From NCBI GenBank assembly GCA_963556195.1, contig OY744532.1, positions 102,234,583 through 102,298,582 on the forward strand: a stretch of DNA of 64,000 nucleotides. The letters are read 5' to 3'. This DNA is from Sepiola atlantica. Lineage: Eukaryota; Mollusca; Cephalopoda; Sepiida; Sepiolidae. Every line of letters begins with the position of its first letter. Within the stretch, counting starts at the first letter, position 1. Positions 32,890 through 42,259 of this stretch are shown piece by piece. A model generated the notes under the pieces. It saw only the letters and a list, made by a program, of their open reading frames with translations. It ran no database searches and had not been told where the DNA came from. The position numbers and the translations under genes were made by a program.

Positions 32890-32934
32890 GGAAAATGAAA
32901 AAGGAAAACCAAAAAATGGATGTTTTTATGTGTA

Positions 32935-32975
32935 CATCAACGTTTCGTCTTTATTTATAAGACTTCATCAGGATG
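32935..32975 (-). ncRNA. Hammerhead ribozyme, left pseudo-LTR (family A)
   Basis: Minus strand: stem I CATC/GATG, CTGATGA, one extra A, helix II GTCTT/AAGAC, GAAA, palindromic ACGT forming a minimal helix III, cleavage triplet GTT. Identical in core to the right-arm copy at 35055-35095. A 2-bp palindromic helix III is typical of PLE hammerheads, which are thought to act as dimers. Confidence 0.8.
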
Positions 32976-33251
32976 ATAATATAGAGAAAAAATGTCATGC
33001 AAGTACAGATACATGTAGGGTAGACATATTGGGAGGACAAATAAAATGAAATAATGGCCACTACTGGGTGGACGTCCGTACTTATTGGAGAATAAAAATG
33101 AATGTTGAAGAAAATGAGTGGGGAAAAAATGGAAGGATGGGGTGAGCAAGGACTACTGTGGCTGGTGGTAAGAGAAAGAGGAGGGGGATGAGCAGGCGTA
33201 AAGTGGATGGCAGAGAGGGAGTGGAGGAAGAGGGGGGAGGGAGGTGTTTGA

Positions 33252-33731
33252 CTAGATGGCTGCGGTCAAGATTGAAGGGGAAAAGTAAGTTGGAATGTTT
33301 GTGTATGGGGGGTGTATGCAGGGAAAGGAGGATGGGTAGAGACGGAGGGGGGCTGTGATTTTGGTGGATGGGCGAAAGTTATGGTCTTAGAGAGCGTTTT
33401 GAGAAAATGAGGGAATTTAAGAAGGGGTATGGGAGAAAATAGTTGAGAGGGGGAGAGGGAGGATTTGTTGTGATAGGGTGTGAAATATTTGAAATATTTG
33501 GAAAATGATAGCAATGAGTGAGGGATTGGAGGGGTGGAGGAGGGCGGTGATTGAAAGGGTGGGTATGGAATATTTGAAATATTTAGAACGTTAGAAAGTT
33601 TATTTGGACTGCAGTGTTAAAAATGTGAGGGAAAAACGGAAAAAGTAAGGAGAAAATGAAGATTCAAGGAGAAAAAGGAAGGGTGTGAGTAAATGGAAGA
33701 GTGTCATAAAGGTTAGAGATGAAAATAAAAG
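33252..33731 (-). other. PLE 3' untranslated region
   Basis: About 480 bp between the stop codon of the RT/GIY-YIG frame and the inner edge of the left arm. Purine-rich on the plus strand (pyrimidine-rich in the transcript). Open frames here are low complexity. Confidence 0.6.
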
Positions 33732-34823
33732 TTAACTATGATCAGATAAGAGTCTTTGTTCTGTGAGGATGATCTTGCTTATTAAGGATGATAGGTTAAA
33801 GAAACCATTTCGTTGCTTGATGGTGATGGAGGCGGTGATGAGGGCAGTTTCCAATAGTCTTCGCCGAGATTTGTTGTGGATGTATTTAGTGATTTTGGCT
33901 TGTTCAAATTTGAACGCATGACCATGTTCTAGTGCATGGGAGAAAAGTGCACTAAGAGGGTTGTTGTTTTTTATGTCCCTTTTGTGTTCATTTAATCGTT
34001 TCCTTAGTTCACGTTGTGTTTCTCCCACGTAAAATTGATGGCAATCATTGCAAGGCACAGTATATAAGCCGGCATGGGATGTGGGTGTTTTTTGGAAATG
34101 TCTGGATGTGTTTAAAGTTTGTTTTATGGATTGAGATGTGGTTTGTATTGTTGGAATGCCTAGTTTGTTAAGCGTGTTGCATATGGATGTGTTATTGGAA
34201 TGCGTGGGTAGAAGAAGGGGTCTGTCTATGAGAGAGGTGTTAGGAGTTTGATTTTTTTGTGTGGTGTTTCTGGAGATTATTTGGAAGGCTTTTTTCTTGG
34301 CATTTAATATAAAATGTGTGGGGTATTGCAATGTTTTTAGGGAATTCAAAATGTACTTTATTTCTTCATATATGTGTGGGGGGCTACATATTCTAAGGGC
34401 GCGTACGAAGAAGCCTATAATTATACCTGTTTTGATCTTGCTATGGTGGTGGGAGTAGAAATGTATGTAGTCATTTTTGTGAGTGTTTTTGCGGTGTACC
34501 TTAAATTCTAGTTTGTTGTTGGACTTAATTATAAGAGTATCAAGGAAGGGAATAGAGCCGTTTATTTCAGTCTCATGGGTGAATTTTATGGAGGGTTCTA
34601 GTGTGTTGAGTTTATCTTTAACATGATTGATTTGTATGTCTGTGGGGAGGAAAATTAAAATATCATCTATGTATCTAAAGTATTCGATGTTAGGGGGTAG
34701 TCTATATTTGAAACTACCGGATTCTAAGAATTCTAAAAAGAGGCAGGCCAATACACCGCTAAGGGTGTTGCCCATGGGGTCAAACACCTCCCTCCCCATC
34801 TTCCTCCACTCCCTCTCTGCCAT
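33732..34823 (-). CDS. Truncated PLE reverse transcriptase with GIY-YIG endonuclease
   Basis: 363 codons, uninterrupted. Residues 1-16 come from the inverted pseudo-LTR arm and not from the original protein. True homology starts at MGNTLSGVLACLFLEF (17-32), the RT motif preceding the catalytic box, followed by YIDD (51-54), the FLDTLI motif (93-98), and a thumb/linker rich in Asn/Thr. The GIY-YIG nuclease occupies about 250-345: GLY (252-254), CNDC (258-261), YVG (265-267), the Arg/His helix RELRKRLNEHKRDIK (271-285) and the catalytic-position Glu in RRLLETALI (325). The fingers, motif A with its first catalytic Asp, and the start codon are missing, so RT activity is not expected. The nuclease half looks intact. 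Family usual length is roughly twice this. The long open frame implies recent insertion. Confidence 0.88.
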   Translation of the reverse strand: MAEREWRKMGREVFDPMGNTLSGVLACLFLEFLESGSFKYRLPPNIEYFRYIDDILIFLPTDIQINHVKDKLNTLEPSIKFTHETEINGSIPFLDTLIIKSNNKLEFKVHRKNTHKNDYIHFYSHHHSKIKTGIIIGFFVRALRICSPPHIYEEIKYILNSLKTLQYPTHFILNAKKKAFQIISRNTTQKNQTPNTSLIDRPLLLPTHSNNTSICNTLNKLGIPTIQTTSQSIKQTLNTSRHFQKTPTSHAGLYTVPCNDCHQFYVGETQRELRKRLNEHKRDIKNNNPLSALFSHALEHGHAFKFEQAKITKYIHNKSRRRLLETALITASITIKQRNGFFNLSSLISKIILTEQRLLSDHS

Positions 34824-35054
34824 CCACTTTACCCCTGCTCATCCCCCTCCTCTTTCTCTTACCACCAGCCACATTAGTCCTTGCTCACCCCATCCTTCCA
34901 TTTTTACCCCACTCATTTTCTTCAACATTCATTTTTATTCTCCAACAAGTACGGACGTCCACCCAGTAGTGGACATTATTTAATTTTATTTGTCCTCCCA
35001 ATATGTCTACCTTACATGTATCTGTACTTGCATGACACTTTTTCTTCATATTAT

Positions 35055-35095
35055 CATCCTGATGAAGTCTTATAAATAAAGACGAAACGTTGATG
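35055..35095 (+). ncRNA. Hammerhead ribozyme, right pseudo-LTR (family A)
   Basis: CATC (35055-58), CTGATGA (59-65), A66, helix II GTCTT (67-71)/AAGAC (79-83) with 7-nt loop, GAAA (84-87), CGT, cleavage after T91, then GATG (92-95) pairing with the first four bases. The full conserved core is present. The extra A between the core and helix II is the only departure from consensus. Confidence 0.82.
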
Positions 35096-35172
35096 TACAC
35101 ATAAAAACATCCATTATTTGGTTTTCCTTTTTCATTTTCCCATCACGTCGGATTACCTTCATCCTTCTCTTC

Positions 35173-35175
<3 letters not shown>

Positions 35176-35231
<56 letters not shown>

Positions 35232-35279
35232 TATATATTTGTATATATATATATGCATATATATTTATTTTTATGTATC

Positions 35280-35354
<75 letters not shown>

Positions 35355-35357
35355 ATA
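35176..35357. repeat. Interrupted (TA)n, ~180 bp
   Basis: Contains TATATGCA and TATTTATT interruptions. Abuts the right PLE arm. Confidence 0.95.
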
Positions 35358-35474
35358 GATAGTGACAATTGAAGTAATAGTGAGCAAAAGGAAAACGTTG
35401 CAATCACCAATAAAAATAATTAAATAAAAATACAGTAAATATTTAGGTGATAGAAATTGTGCATATTTCTAGAC

Positions 35475-35600
35475 AGGGCATATTAGTCTGATGGTAAAAC
35501 GCTAGACTATAGATATCAATATCGAAAGTTTCGATCCTTGTCTAATTTAGCGATGCTGATGACGGCTGTCAGCCAGAAACATGTGTCCATGGATTACTTT
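35475..35600 (+). ncRNA. tRNA-headed SINE joined to an intact-core hammerhead
   Basis: Head: TATTAGTCTGATGGTAAAAC (A-box-like, from 35481) and GAAAGTTTCGATCC (B box, 35524-35537), spaced as in a tRNA. Directly after (35551-35592) comes a hammerhead: stem I CGATG/CATGG (one G-G mismatch), CTGATGA (35556-35562), helix II GGCT/AGCC with loop GTC, GAAA (35576-35579), a short helix III and cleavage triplet GTC (35585-35587). Core positions are intact. It shares its layout with 28508-28640. Pol III transcription followed by self-cleavage is inferred. Confidence 0.6.
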
Positions 35601-35684
35601 TATGTACGTATGAAATGAATAAAACTATATATATTAACGATAAATACTCCCTATAATCTTAATAATGCAATTTGCTGCATTTTA

Positions 35685-35782
35685 ATCACTCAGGAAGTTA
35701 GACAATCAAAGTAGTAGTGAGCAAAAGAACAAAAAACGCAGCAATCACCAATAAAATTAATTACATAAAAATACATAATGAA
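35685..35782 (+). repeat. Direct repeat of 35365-35435
   Basis: GTAGTGAGCAAAAG-AA-AA(C)G, then CAATCACCAATAAAA(T)AATTA and ATAAAAATAC occur both at about 35373-35430 and 35710-35775, flanking the tRNA-hammerhead unit. This may be an old target duplication or part of a host repeat into which the SINE inserted. Confidence 0.55.
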
Positions 35783-35853
35783 CGACTTGGGACTAAAACT
35801 TTTTTAACATTTATTTATTTTTTTTTATATAGTTTTAATGGTTGAGAAACTTC

Positions 35854-35862
<9 letters not shown>
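35783..35862 (+). repeat. Dispersed repeat R1 (copy 4)
   Basis: ACGACTTGGGACTAAAA and GTTTTAATGGTTGAGAAACTTC(A)GAGAC, then (TA)n at 35861-35918, as in the other copies. Confidence 0.75.

Positions 35863-35918
<56 letters not shown>
35861..35918. repeat. (TA)n array
   Basis: Links repeat R1 to the third PLE pseudo-LTR. Confidence 0.97.
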
Positions 35919-35920
<2 letters not shown>

Positions 35921-36106
35921 GAAGAAAAGGATGAAGGTAATACGACGTGATGGGAAAATGAAAAAGGAAAACCAAAAAATGGATGTTTTTTATGTGTACA
36001 TCAACGTTTCGTCTTTCATCAGGATGATAATATAGAGAAAAAATGTCATGTAAGTACAGATACATGTAGGGTAGACATATTGGGAGTAAACATAAAATGA
36101 AATAAT

Positions 36107-36111
<5 letters not shown>
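35918..36111 (-). mobile_element. Solo PLE pseudo-LTR (third copy) with broken hammerhead
   Basis: Matches 32889-33055 in the same orientation. At 35999-36026 (minus strand) the hammerhead keeps stem I CATC/GATG, the core box and GAAA, but helix II and its loop have been deleted (about 13 nt lost between short repeats in the TCTTTATTTATAAGACTTC stretch), so it cannot fold. Confidence 0.8.
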
Positions 36112-36146
<35 letters not shown>

Positions 36147-36188
36147 CTGTGTCTGTGTCTGTTGTATATGTAAGAGGGTAGGAATGTG

Positions 36189-36246
<58 letters not shown>
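36111..36246. repeat. (TA)n arrays with TG-rich middle
   Basis: TA at 36111-36139 and 36191-36246, with TGTGTCTGTGTCTGTG between. Confidence 0.95.
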
Positions 36247-36248
<2 letters not shown>

Positions 36249-36259
36249 TGTGTATGTAT

Positions 36260-37630
36260 GTAAACATTGGAGATCTCTCAAGCCCTTTCCATGGGAACAA
36301 AGAGAGAGTAGGTACAGACTGTTTTCATTAAAAAAATGAAAGAAGTCTATCGAATAGATAGTATTTAATTCGATGTTGTTACCTATATGCATGTGTAACT
36401 AGCCTATAGGTTTAATGAAAATGTCAAATTTAGGTTAGAAAGAATATCGGAAACGAAATTGAAAGGATGCCTTATACCTTGTTTTAATATTTAGGACTTT
36501 CCCTTTAAATCACGTTGATTACATCAGCATCTCATTCTTTAAAAGAAGTGGATGTTGGATTATCTCTAAGAGCTTATTGAGACTAATCCATTATATGGAA
36601 GAGCTTACGACAAACTAAGACTTTCAACATTAAGGCAAGGCAATTTGTCACACGTATCCTCCAAGAAGACAGAGCAATAGCTACTTAAGTCTGAACCTCC
36701 CTCAGTCCGTGACACACTTACTAAAATTGCCTCAAGGGATGTGTCAGAATAGTTGTGGAGATCACTTTATATTTTTGCTAACTGAAATTGTATACTATGG
36801 AATGACCAAAAATATCACCCATGGAATAGTAAATAGAATTCACACTCCTTTCTGCGATTCAACAATATTTTGTAAAAATACATTTCTGTCTATGTTGACT
36901 CACTGAGCCCCTCCCCCAACATGTCACCCAATAAAATTCAGAATCATTTTTGCCATCCAATAATAGTTGGTGCATATACGATGTGCCTTGCTTGTCCACC
37001 AGTTACAGCCCGGAATGCCCACCATTTTTTCTTATCGCTATTCAATTATATACTCTAAATTATCACCTCTGTGTTGATCAATACTGAGCGATATGTAGTG
37101 GACATGGAAGGTTTTGTCAGCATTGGTAAAAGAGACAAATGTTGTTTCGGATGAAAGTAGTATAAACAGGATCGGGCAACTATTCTCTCTTCAAATTACT
37201 CGTTGAAATGGCATCGGATAATACCCCCCCCCCCAATTTTCATATGCAATGTTATAACAAATGAAATCTCTATCAACACATCATCAGACATGAAGATGGC
37301 AAAATCGGACAAAATCAGGGCAGTGCCTAGAGAATTGTGTGTCAGAGTAATTGACAATACTTAAGGCCGTCTCCAGAGCGCGGTTTTACTTTTTGAACAT
37401 ATAATTAAATGTCTTTTGAACATTCGTAATTGAAACTCGAAAGACATATGAAGCGTAGACGAACACTTTACTTGCATCACATTTAGTTTTATTACAAAAA
37501 AGATTTTGAATTATTAATGCTTCAATTGGTGACATTTTTTGTTTGCTACCCTCTATTATGATAGTTAAGTAATACGATAGCATTTGTTCACTGTAGAAGT
37601 GTTATGCCATAACATATTAATACATCGAAC
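36260..37630. other. No feature recognised
   Basis: C10 run at about 37225-37234. Only short open frames. Confidence 0.35.
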
Positions 37631-37644
37631 TATTAGATATTAGT

Positions 37645-37652
37645 CTGTCTCT

Positions 37653-37729
<77 letters not shown>
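37645..37729. repeat. (CT)n then (TA)n
   Basis: C8 run, CT array 37660-37693 and TA array 37694-37729. Confidence 0.96.
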
Positions 37730-37732
<3 letters not shown>

Positions 37733-38000
37733 AAAATAACAAAAATAAACTCAAAAACTCATGTTGTAAAGTTCTGCCGAGATATTTCGGTCGTTAAGAT
37801 ACGGCCATTTTCGTTCGGTTGGTAAACTTTATTTCAAAACGGAAAAGATTTCAAATTTGAAATAAAGTTTACCAACCGAACGAAAATGGCCGTATCTTAA
37901 CGACCGTAATATCTCGGCAGAACTTTACAACGTGAGTTTTTGAGTTTATTTTTGTTAGTTGTTGAATTGCTTATTCTTTCTTCCATTTTTATTTTTACAT
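37729..38000. mobile_element. Foldback with ~110-bp arms and hammerhead-like folds (family E)
   Basis: Left arm 37729-37838 and right arm 37856-38000 are near-perfect inverses (CGTTCGGTTGGTAAACTTTA on the left, TAAAGTTTACCAACCGAACG on the right). On the minus strand of the left arm (37777-37818): stem I CCGA/TCGG, helix II GGCCG/CGACC (one mismatch), GAAA, palindromic ATAT and ATC triplet, but the core box is ACGAAAA. The right arm (37876-37917, plus) is similar with GTAA in place of GAAA. Two decayed inverted hammerhead units, as in the PLE arms. Confidence 0.6.
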
Positions 38001-38024
38001 ATTGTCTGAAACATTGTTTTTTTT

Positions 38025-38029
<5 letters not shown>

Positions 38030-38061
<32 letters not shown>
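38030..38061. repeat. (TA)n array
   Basis: Right flank of the foldback after a T-rich run. Confidence 0.96.
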
Positions 38062-38064
<3 letters not shown>

Positions 38065-38439
38065 TTTCTATATTTTCTCTCACTGCAAACCCAAGATATA
38101 CGTGTACACTTCTGCGAGTAGATTTACACTTTTTGCATCAAATAATAAAATACATGTGAGGTTAAATTATTTCTCGAAGACTTGTCAATTATGTCATACT
38201 GCTATATCTTCGTTGTTAACTTATTTATTTAAAAAGTAAATTGTACGAATCTTGTTAATAGTATTTGTATGCGTGAGAATATAATTAGTAAATATATGCA
38301 TGTGCTACTAATGAATTTATGGGGTTGGATATGAGACGGTGTAATATAAGTATTTGATAAGATACTGGATATGACTTTGAAGGGCAATTTACCTCAATGT
38401 TTAAATCAGTAATGAGTTTGGCAATTCCAATCTCAGCAC

Positions 38440-38540
38440 ACTATTACATTACAATATTATATTTCGATATTATGTTACAATATTATGTTACAATAATATG
38501 TTACAATATTATGTTATAATATTGTGTTACAATATTAAGA
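38440..38540. repeat. TATTATGTTACAA minisatellite
   Basis: About six copies of a ~15-bp unit TTACAATATTATG(T/A) between 38440 and 38540, just before (TA)n at 38552-38614. Confidence 0.8.
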
Positions 38541-38548
38541 ATTACTTG

Positions 38549-38551
<3 letters not shown>

Positions 38552-38614
<63 letters not shown>
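38552..38614. repeat. (TA)n array
   Basis: Pure dinucleotide array. Confidence 0.97.
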
Positions 38615-38615
<1 letters not shown>

Positions 38616-38699
38616 CGAGAGAAGGAAACTCGCCCCAGTGCGGTTAGATTACATCGGCCAACAGACCCTGTTTGCACTTATTTTATGTAAGTTTACGAA

Positions 38700-39235
38700 T
38701 ATTATAATCAAGATAAAATCATATCAAACTTCACGTCAATAATCTTTATTCACAATTTTCATCAAAATCTATTACATGCTTTCGATTCTAGAAAATGTCT
38801 AGAATTCAAAGCGTGTGAATCAGGAATCTTCAACAGAAATTGAAATTTGTGAAATCCTTCCTAATTTTGATCTATAGATAAAATTCAATGCAAATGTGAC
38901 ATAATTGCATTTTCAAATGGTAGATTGTGCCTACATTATTCTCCTAAAACATTATTAAAATTCTCTAACAAACTGAGATTTTGGAAATATCTATTACTTT
39001 ATTTTAATACTCTTTGTTAAGATAATCTGAAGTTTCGCGAAAGGTGATAGCACGTTTTATCTTCTCTGCATGAATTAAATTACACTAAATATAGCTCACA
39101 TTTTAGCTGTTACGCATGACAGCAGTGTTCTAAAATTCATGATCCGTTAATTAGTTTGAAAGTTAATCCTATATATATAAATATATAAACATATCATCAT
39201 ACTTACTTTATAAAGATATATATGTATATATAATA
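38700..39235 (+). repeat. Dispersed repeat R4 (copy 2)
   Basis: Parallels 24170-24800: TTCTAGAAAATGTCT-region, ACTAAATATAGCTCACATT, GACAGCAGTGTTCTAAAATTC, GATCCGTTAATTAGTTTGAA and ATACTTACTTTATA. Roughly 70% identical by eye, and ends in (TA)n (39239-39275). Confidence 0.65.
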
Positions 39236-39276
<41 letters not shown>

Positions 39277-39589
39277 AGATGTACAAATCGCTACTCAGTT
39301 GCATAAAGCTATGAAAACAGCTGTTTTCCTGACGTATAATTTGCATGGAACGAAACAGAAACTATTTGGTGTAACTGACTTACCATAAGTATATTTGTAT
39401 GCTAGTACTAAGCTCTAATCATGTACTTAGCACAATCGAATATTATTTAAAAATATGAAATGAATATATAAACGATAATATTTATGTCAATGTGTATTTG
39501 AAAATGTATTTAAAGCCAAAAAAATCCGACAGGACGTAAAAATATAGAGAGATAACAGGAAATAAATAAATAACAAAAAAAAATAATTT

Positions 39590-40010
39590 AACACAGCATT
39601 AGGCTTCCTTGACCTCGATATTTTATTTTAGTAAAAAATACTTTGTCAAGAATAGCATATATTGTAAAGAACTGCATAATATATAGTAACAGTTGGAATT
39701 GATCGTGGCAGGGAAAACATAGAGGCGAGGTTGGTACAGTAAAACAGTATGGTAGGTTGAGAGAGGGTGGGGTGTATAGTAGGTAGACAACTAGAAGTAT
39801 AATTAGAGATGATTAGTAGAGGCGAGTTGTTGGAATGTGGAACAGAGTATGTATAGTTGGGAGTGTGGGTGTAAAAAGTGAGTAAGTAGGAATGTTATAG
39901 TGGTGCAGTATGTTGAATGCGGGATGGTAAAAAGTATATCCTAGAGTAGACATTAGGGTGTTTTAGGCTGTGTGAGACCAGAACATGTAAAACAGTGTGA
40001 ATACGGGCAC
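39590..40010 (-). other. Possible decayed PLE/LINE 3' region
   Basis: CTTGACCTCGATATTTTATT (39608-39627) and GTCAAG (39646-39651) form an imperfect inverted pair enclosing AT-rich sequence that on the minus strand recalls a family E hammerhead (AAAATATCGAGG). The adjacent 39700-40010 is G-rich on the plus strand with no readable frame. Weak. Confidence 0.2.
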
Positions 40011-40726
40011 AAAAGTGCAGGAATAAAAAAGCTAAAAATAGATTTTTTAAAAACTAAATAGTTGACGATAACGAGCTTATACTATTTCAATTTATGCTTT
40101 TCTATATGACGAGTTTCGAATGCAAAACGCGATTAACGGAATTGCAAACTTACGAAGCTATCAATAAAAAAAGTGTTGCATTTCAACAATCTATCACACA
40201 AAGAAAATCATGTGTTACATAACTTGCTATCGGCTTATTATTTTTGCTTTCAATCAAAATAAGTTTTTTTTCTTCGTCTTTTATTCCTTAATTTCTCAAT
40301 TTAAAAAAATTGATTCATGCTGTTTTTCATTCGAATTCTTCGTAAATTTTATATCAATTCATATCACCTTCTCTATATGTGTGTTTATCTTCGTGCACCA
40401 CGTACAGTATTTTGGTTAACTCTGATACCTCTGCGGTATATGGAGTGAGCCATAGATAGAATCATATCAGTAGAATAGCTGCATTTTATTGTACTCTCGG
40501 TTTTGATGCAATTGATCGCACCAACGGACTGCAAGTTGATTTGGTTTGTGTAAGCTTACTCATTTAGAGTTGGCAGGGGACTGATTACTTGCTCTGCTTA
40601 TTTACTGTTATGTTATAAGGATCATCTAATGGGCGAGTGCCTATATTGCACGCAATGCCTCTACTGGAGTTGACATCAATATCTTGAGGGTCAGGGTAAG
40701 TCAATCATAAATCGGATTGATACGTG

Positions 40727-40728
<2 letters not shown>

Positions 40729-40806
<78 letters not shown>

Positions 40807-40880
40807 TAAAAAAGATAGAGAGACAGGGGAGAAGAGAGAAAGAGAGATGTTGTGTGTGTGCGTGTGTGTGTGTATCTGTG
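40729..40880. repeat. (TA)n, (GA)n, (TG)n compound
   Basis: TA 40729-40796, then GAGAGA-rich 40796-40846, then TGTGTG-rich 40850-40880. Confidence 0.96.
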
Positions 40881-41394
40881 TGTGCATTTGTTCAGCATCT
40901 CGTTTAGGTGGGCTGAATTATTTTCAAGCTAAAATCGTAAAACGCATTCTATATTGGTAAAGCTGGTATTTTGCACCTTATTTGGTTGGATCATTATTGT
41001 ATTAATTTGCTAAATTAATCTGACAATTAAAAAGAGACGACTCTTCGAAAACTGCTAAGAGTATTCATTCCATCCTTGAGGTTGACACAGATTGTCAGGT
41101 CAGATGAAACGATAGATTTTATTGAATTATTAACGTTTTTTTTTTCTTTTTTAGAGTCTATCTAATATATCGAGTTCGGCCCTAAGTGTGTTTAATTTGT
41201 AAAATTTATATTTTTAATTTATCTAAGTTAAATGATATATATTTAAAATTGAAAGGGCCTACTAATGAATTGCCCTATTTGTATTCTCCGGTACACCGAT
41301 GGACATTCATATATATATATATATATATACATAGCTAAACATTATTAATAACATTCAGATACACGCACACACATATCAATACACACCACTCCAT

Positions 41395-41500
41395 TAAAAT
41401 AATTACAAATATATATATATCAATACACACGCACTCACTCACACACACACACACACACACACATACACACACACACACACACACATATATATATGTATAT
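41395..41500. repeat. (CA)n/(TA)n compound
   Basis: CACACA-rich with a TACA interruption and a short TA tail. Confidence 0.93.
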
Positions 41501-41501
41501 A

Positions 41502-41600
41502 ATTATGGGAAATAAAAAAAGAAAATCTGAAAATGGTGCATATATTCATCAACGTTCTGTCTTTATTTAAAAGCATAAAAGTTCATATTTCACAATTTCA
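41502..41600 (-). mobile_element. Diverged PLE pseudo-LTR fragment (family A)
   Basis: GGGAAATAAAAAAAGAAAA ... TCATCAACGTTCTGTCTTTATTT corresponds to the outer end and hammerhead 3' half of the pseudo-LTR at 32889. The core box side is replaced by unrelated sequence, so the ribozyme is dead. Confidence 0.6.
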
Positions 41601-41869
41601 CGGGATGCGTAAAGACGTTGAACAATTTTGTTCTTTTTTTCTAACGAAAAATAGACCTTAGAATTAAAAAAAATATGTGGTGCGTTGATGAAGTTTATTT
41701 AGAACGAAGAGCAAGTTGAATAAACCTATTGTATCTATCATCGGTTTTCTTTTGACTTAGCCATTTTGAATGTATAAATGAATAGCCTTGAATACATGAT
41801 AAGAAGCTTTTAATGTGGATGGATCAAAGGCAGTGGTGTTCAAAGTATAGATATTACGTCCTTACAAAA

Positions 41870-42245
41870 ATTATGACCCATTTCAGAAACACATTTATTC
41901 ATGAAAAATCTTTCACATTTCCAATACTCTGTAAATTATGTGAAACTGTTGCAGTGCTGACAGCAAGGGTCTGGCACATATTTTGATACTTCGACGATGA
42001 TTTTGCTCAACCAGTGCTTGCAATTGTTCATTGTCAAAATTACATGGACGTCCTATAGATTCATCGTGACATGAAAGACTCTCATCTCCACTACGGAATA
42101 TCTTGAACCACCTTCGTGCTTTCCGGGATCAATCTCCCCATGCTCTATTCATATTGAGAGAAGTTTCAGAAGCATTGTGCCCAAGTTTGAACTTTTGCAA
42201 CATAAGAAGGCGAAGGTCATGTTTTGCCATGTTCATCATTTAGTA
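41870..42245 (-). pseudogene. Mariner-family transposase N-terminal fragment
   Basis: Minus-strand translation starts MMNMAKHDLRLLMLQKFKLG (from 42239) and continues with ASETSLNMNRAWGD, a stop, then RRWFKIFRSGDESL, GRPCNFDNEQLQALVEQN and a frameshift into VS-TATVSHNLQSIGNVK-like residues. This is the paired helix-turn-helix DNA-binding region of mariner-type (SETMAR-like) transposases. The frame is broken by at least one stop and one shift, and the DD(E/D) catalytic domain is absent. Confidence 0.8.
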
Positions 42246-42259
42246 TCTTCTATGCTTCA

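Larger units (their letters stand above)
32889..35175 (-). mobile_element. Snap-back Penelope-like element (PLE)
   Basis: About 2.3 kb. Inverted arms: left 32889-33251, right 34783-35175 (both contain GGTGTTTGA or its inverse at the inner edge, a shared GAGAGGGAGTGGAGGAAGA, and a GGGAAAATGAAAAAGGAAAA outer end). Arms are about 90% identical by eye. Between them on the minus strand lie the 3' half of a reverse transcriptase and a GIY-YIG endonuclease. PLEs characteristically carry pseudo-LTRs in direct or inverted orientation, and this copy is 5'-truncated at the point where the inverted arm begins. Both arms hold a hammerhead. (TA)n flanks both outer ends. Confidence 0.9.

Noticed and set aside
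39590..39660. Further hammerhead in the CTTGAC...GTCAAG inverted pair
   Set aside because: Stem I can be drawn but neither the CTGATGA box nor GAAA is present; too speculative to list as a ribozyme.
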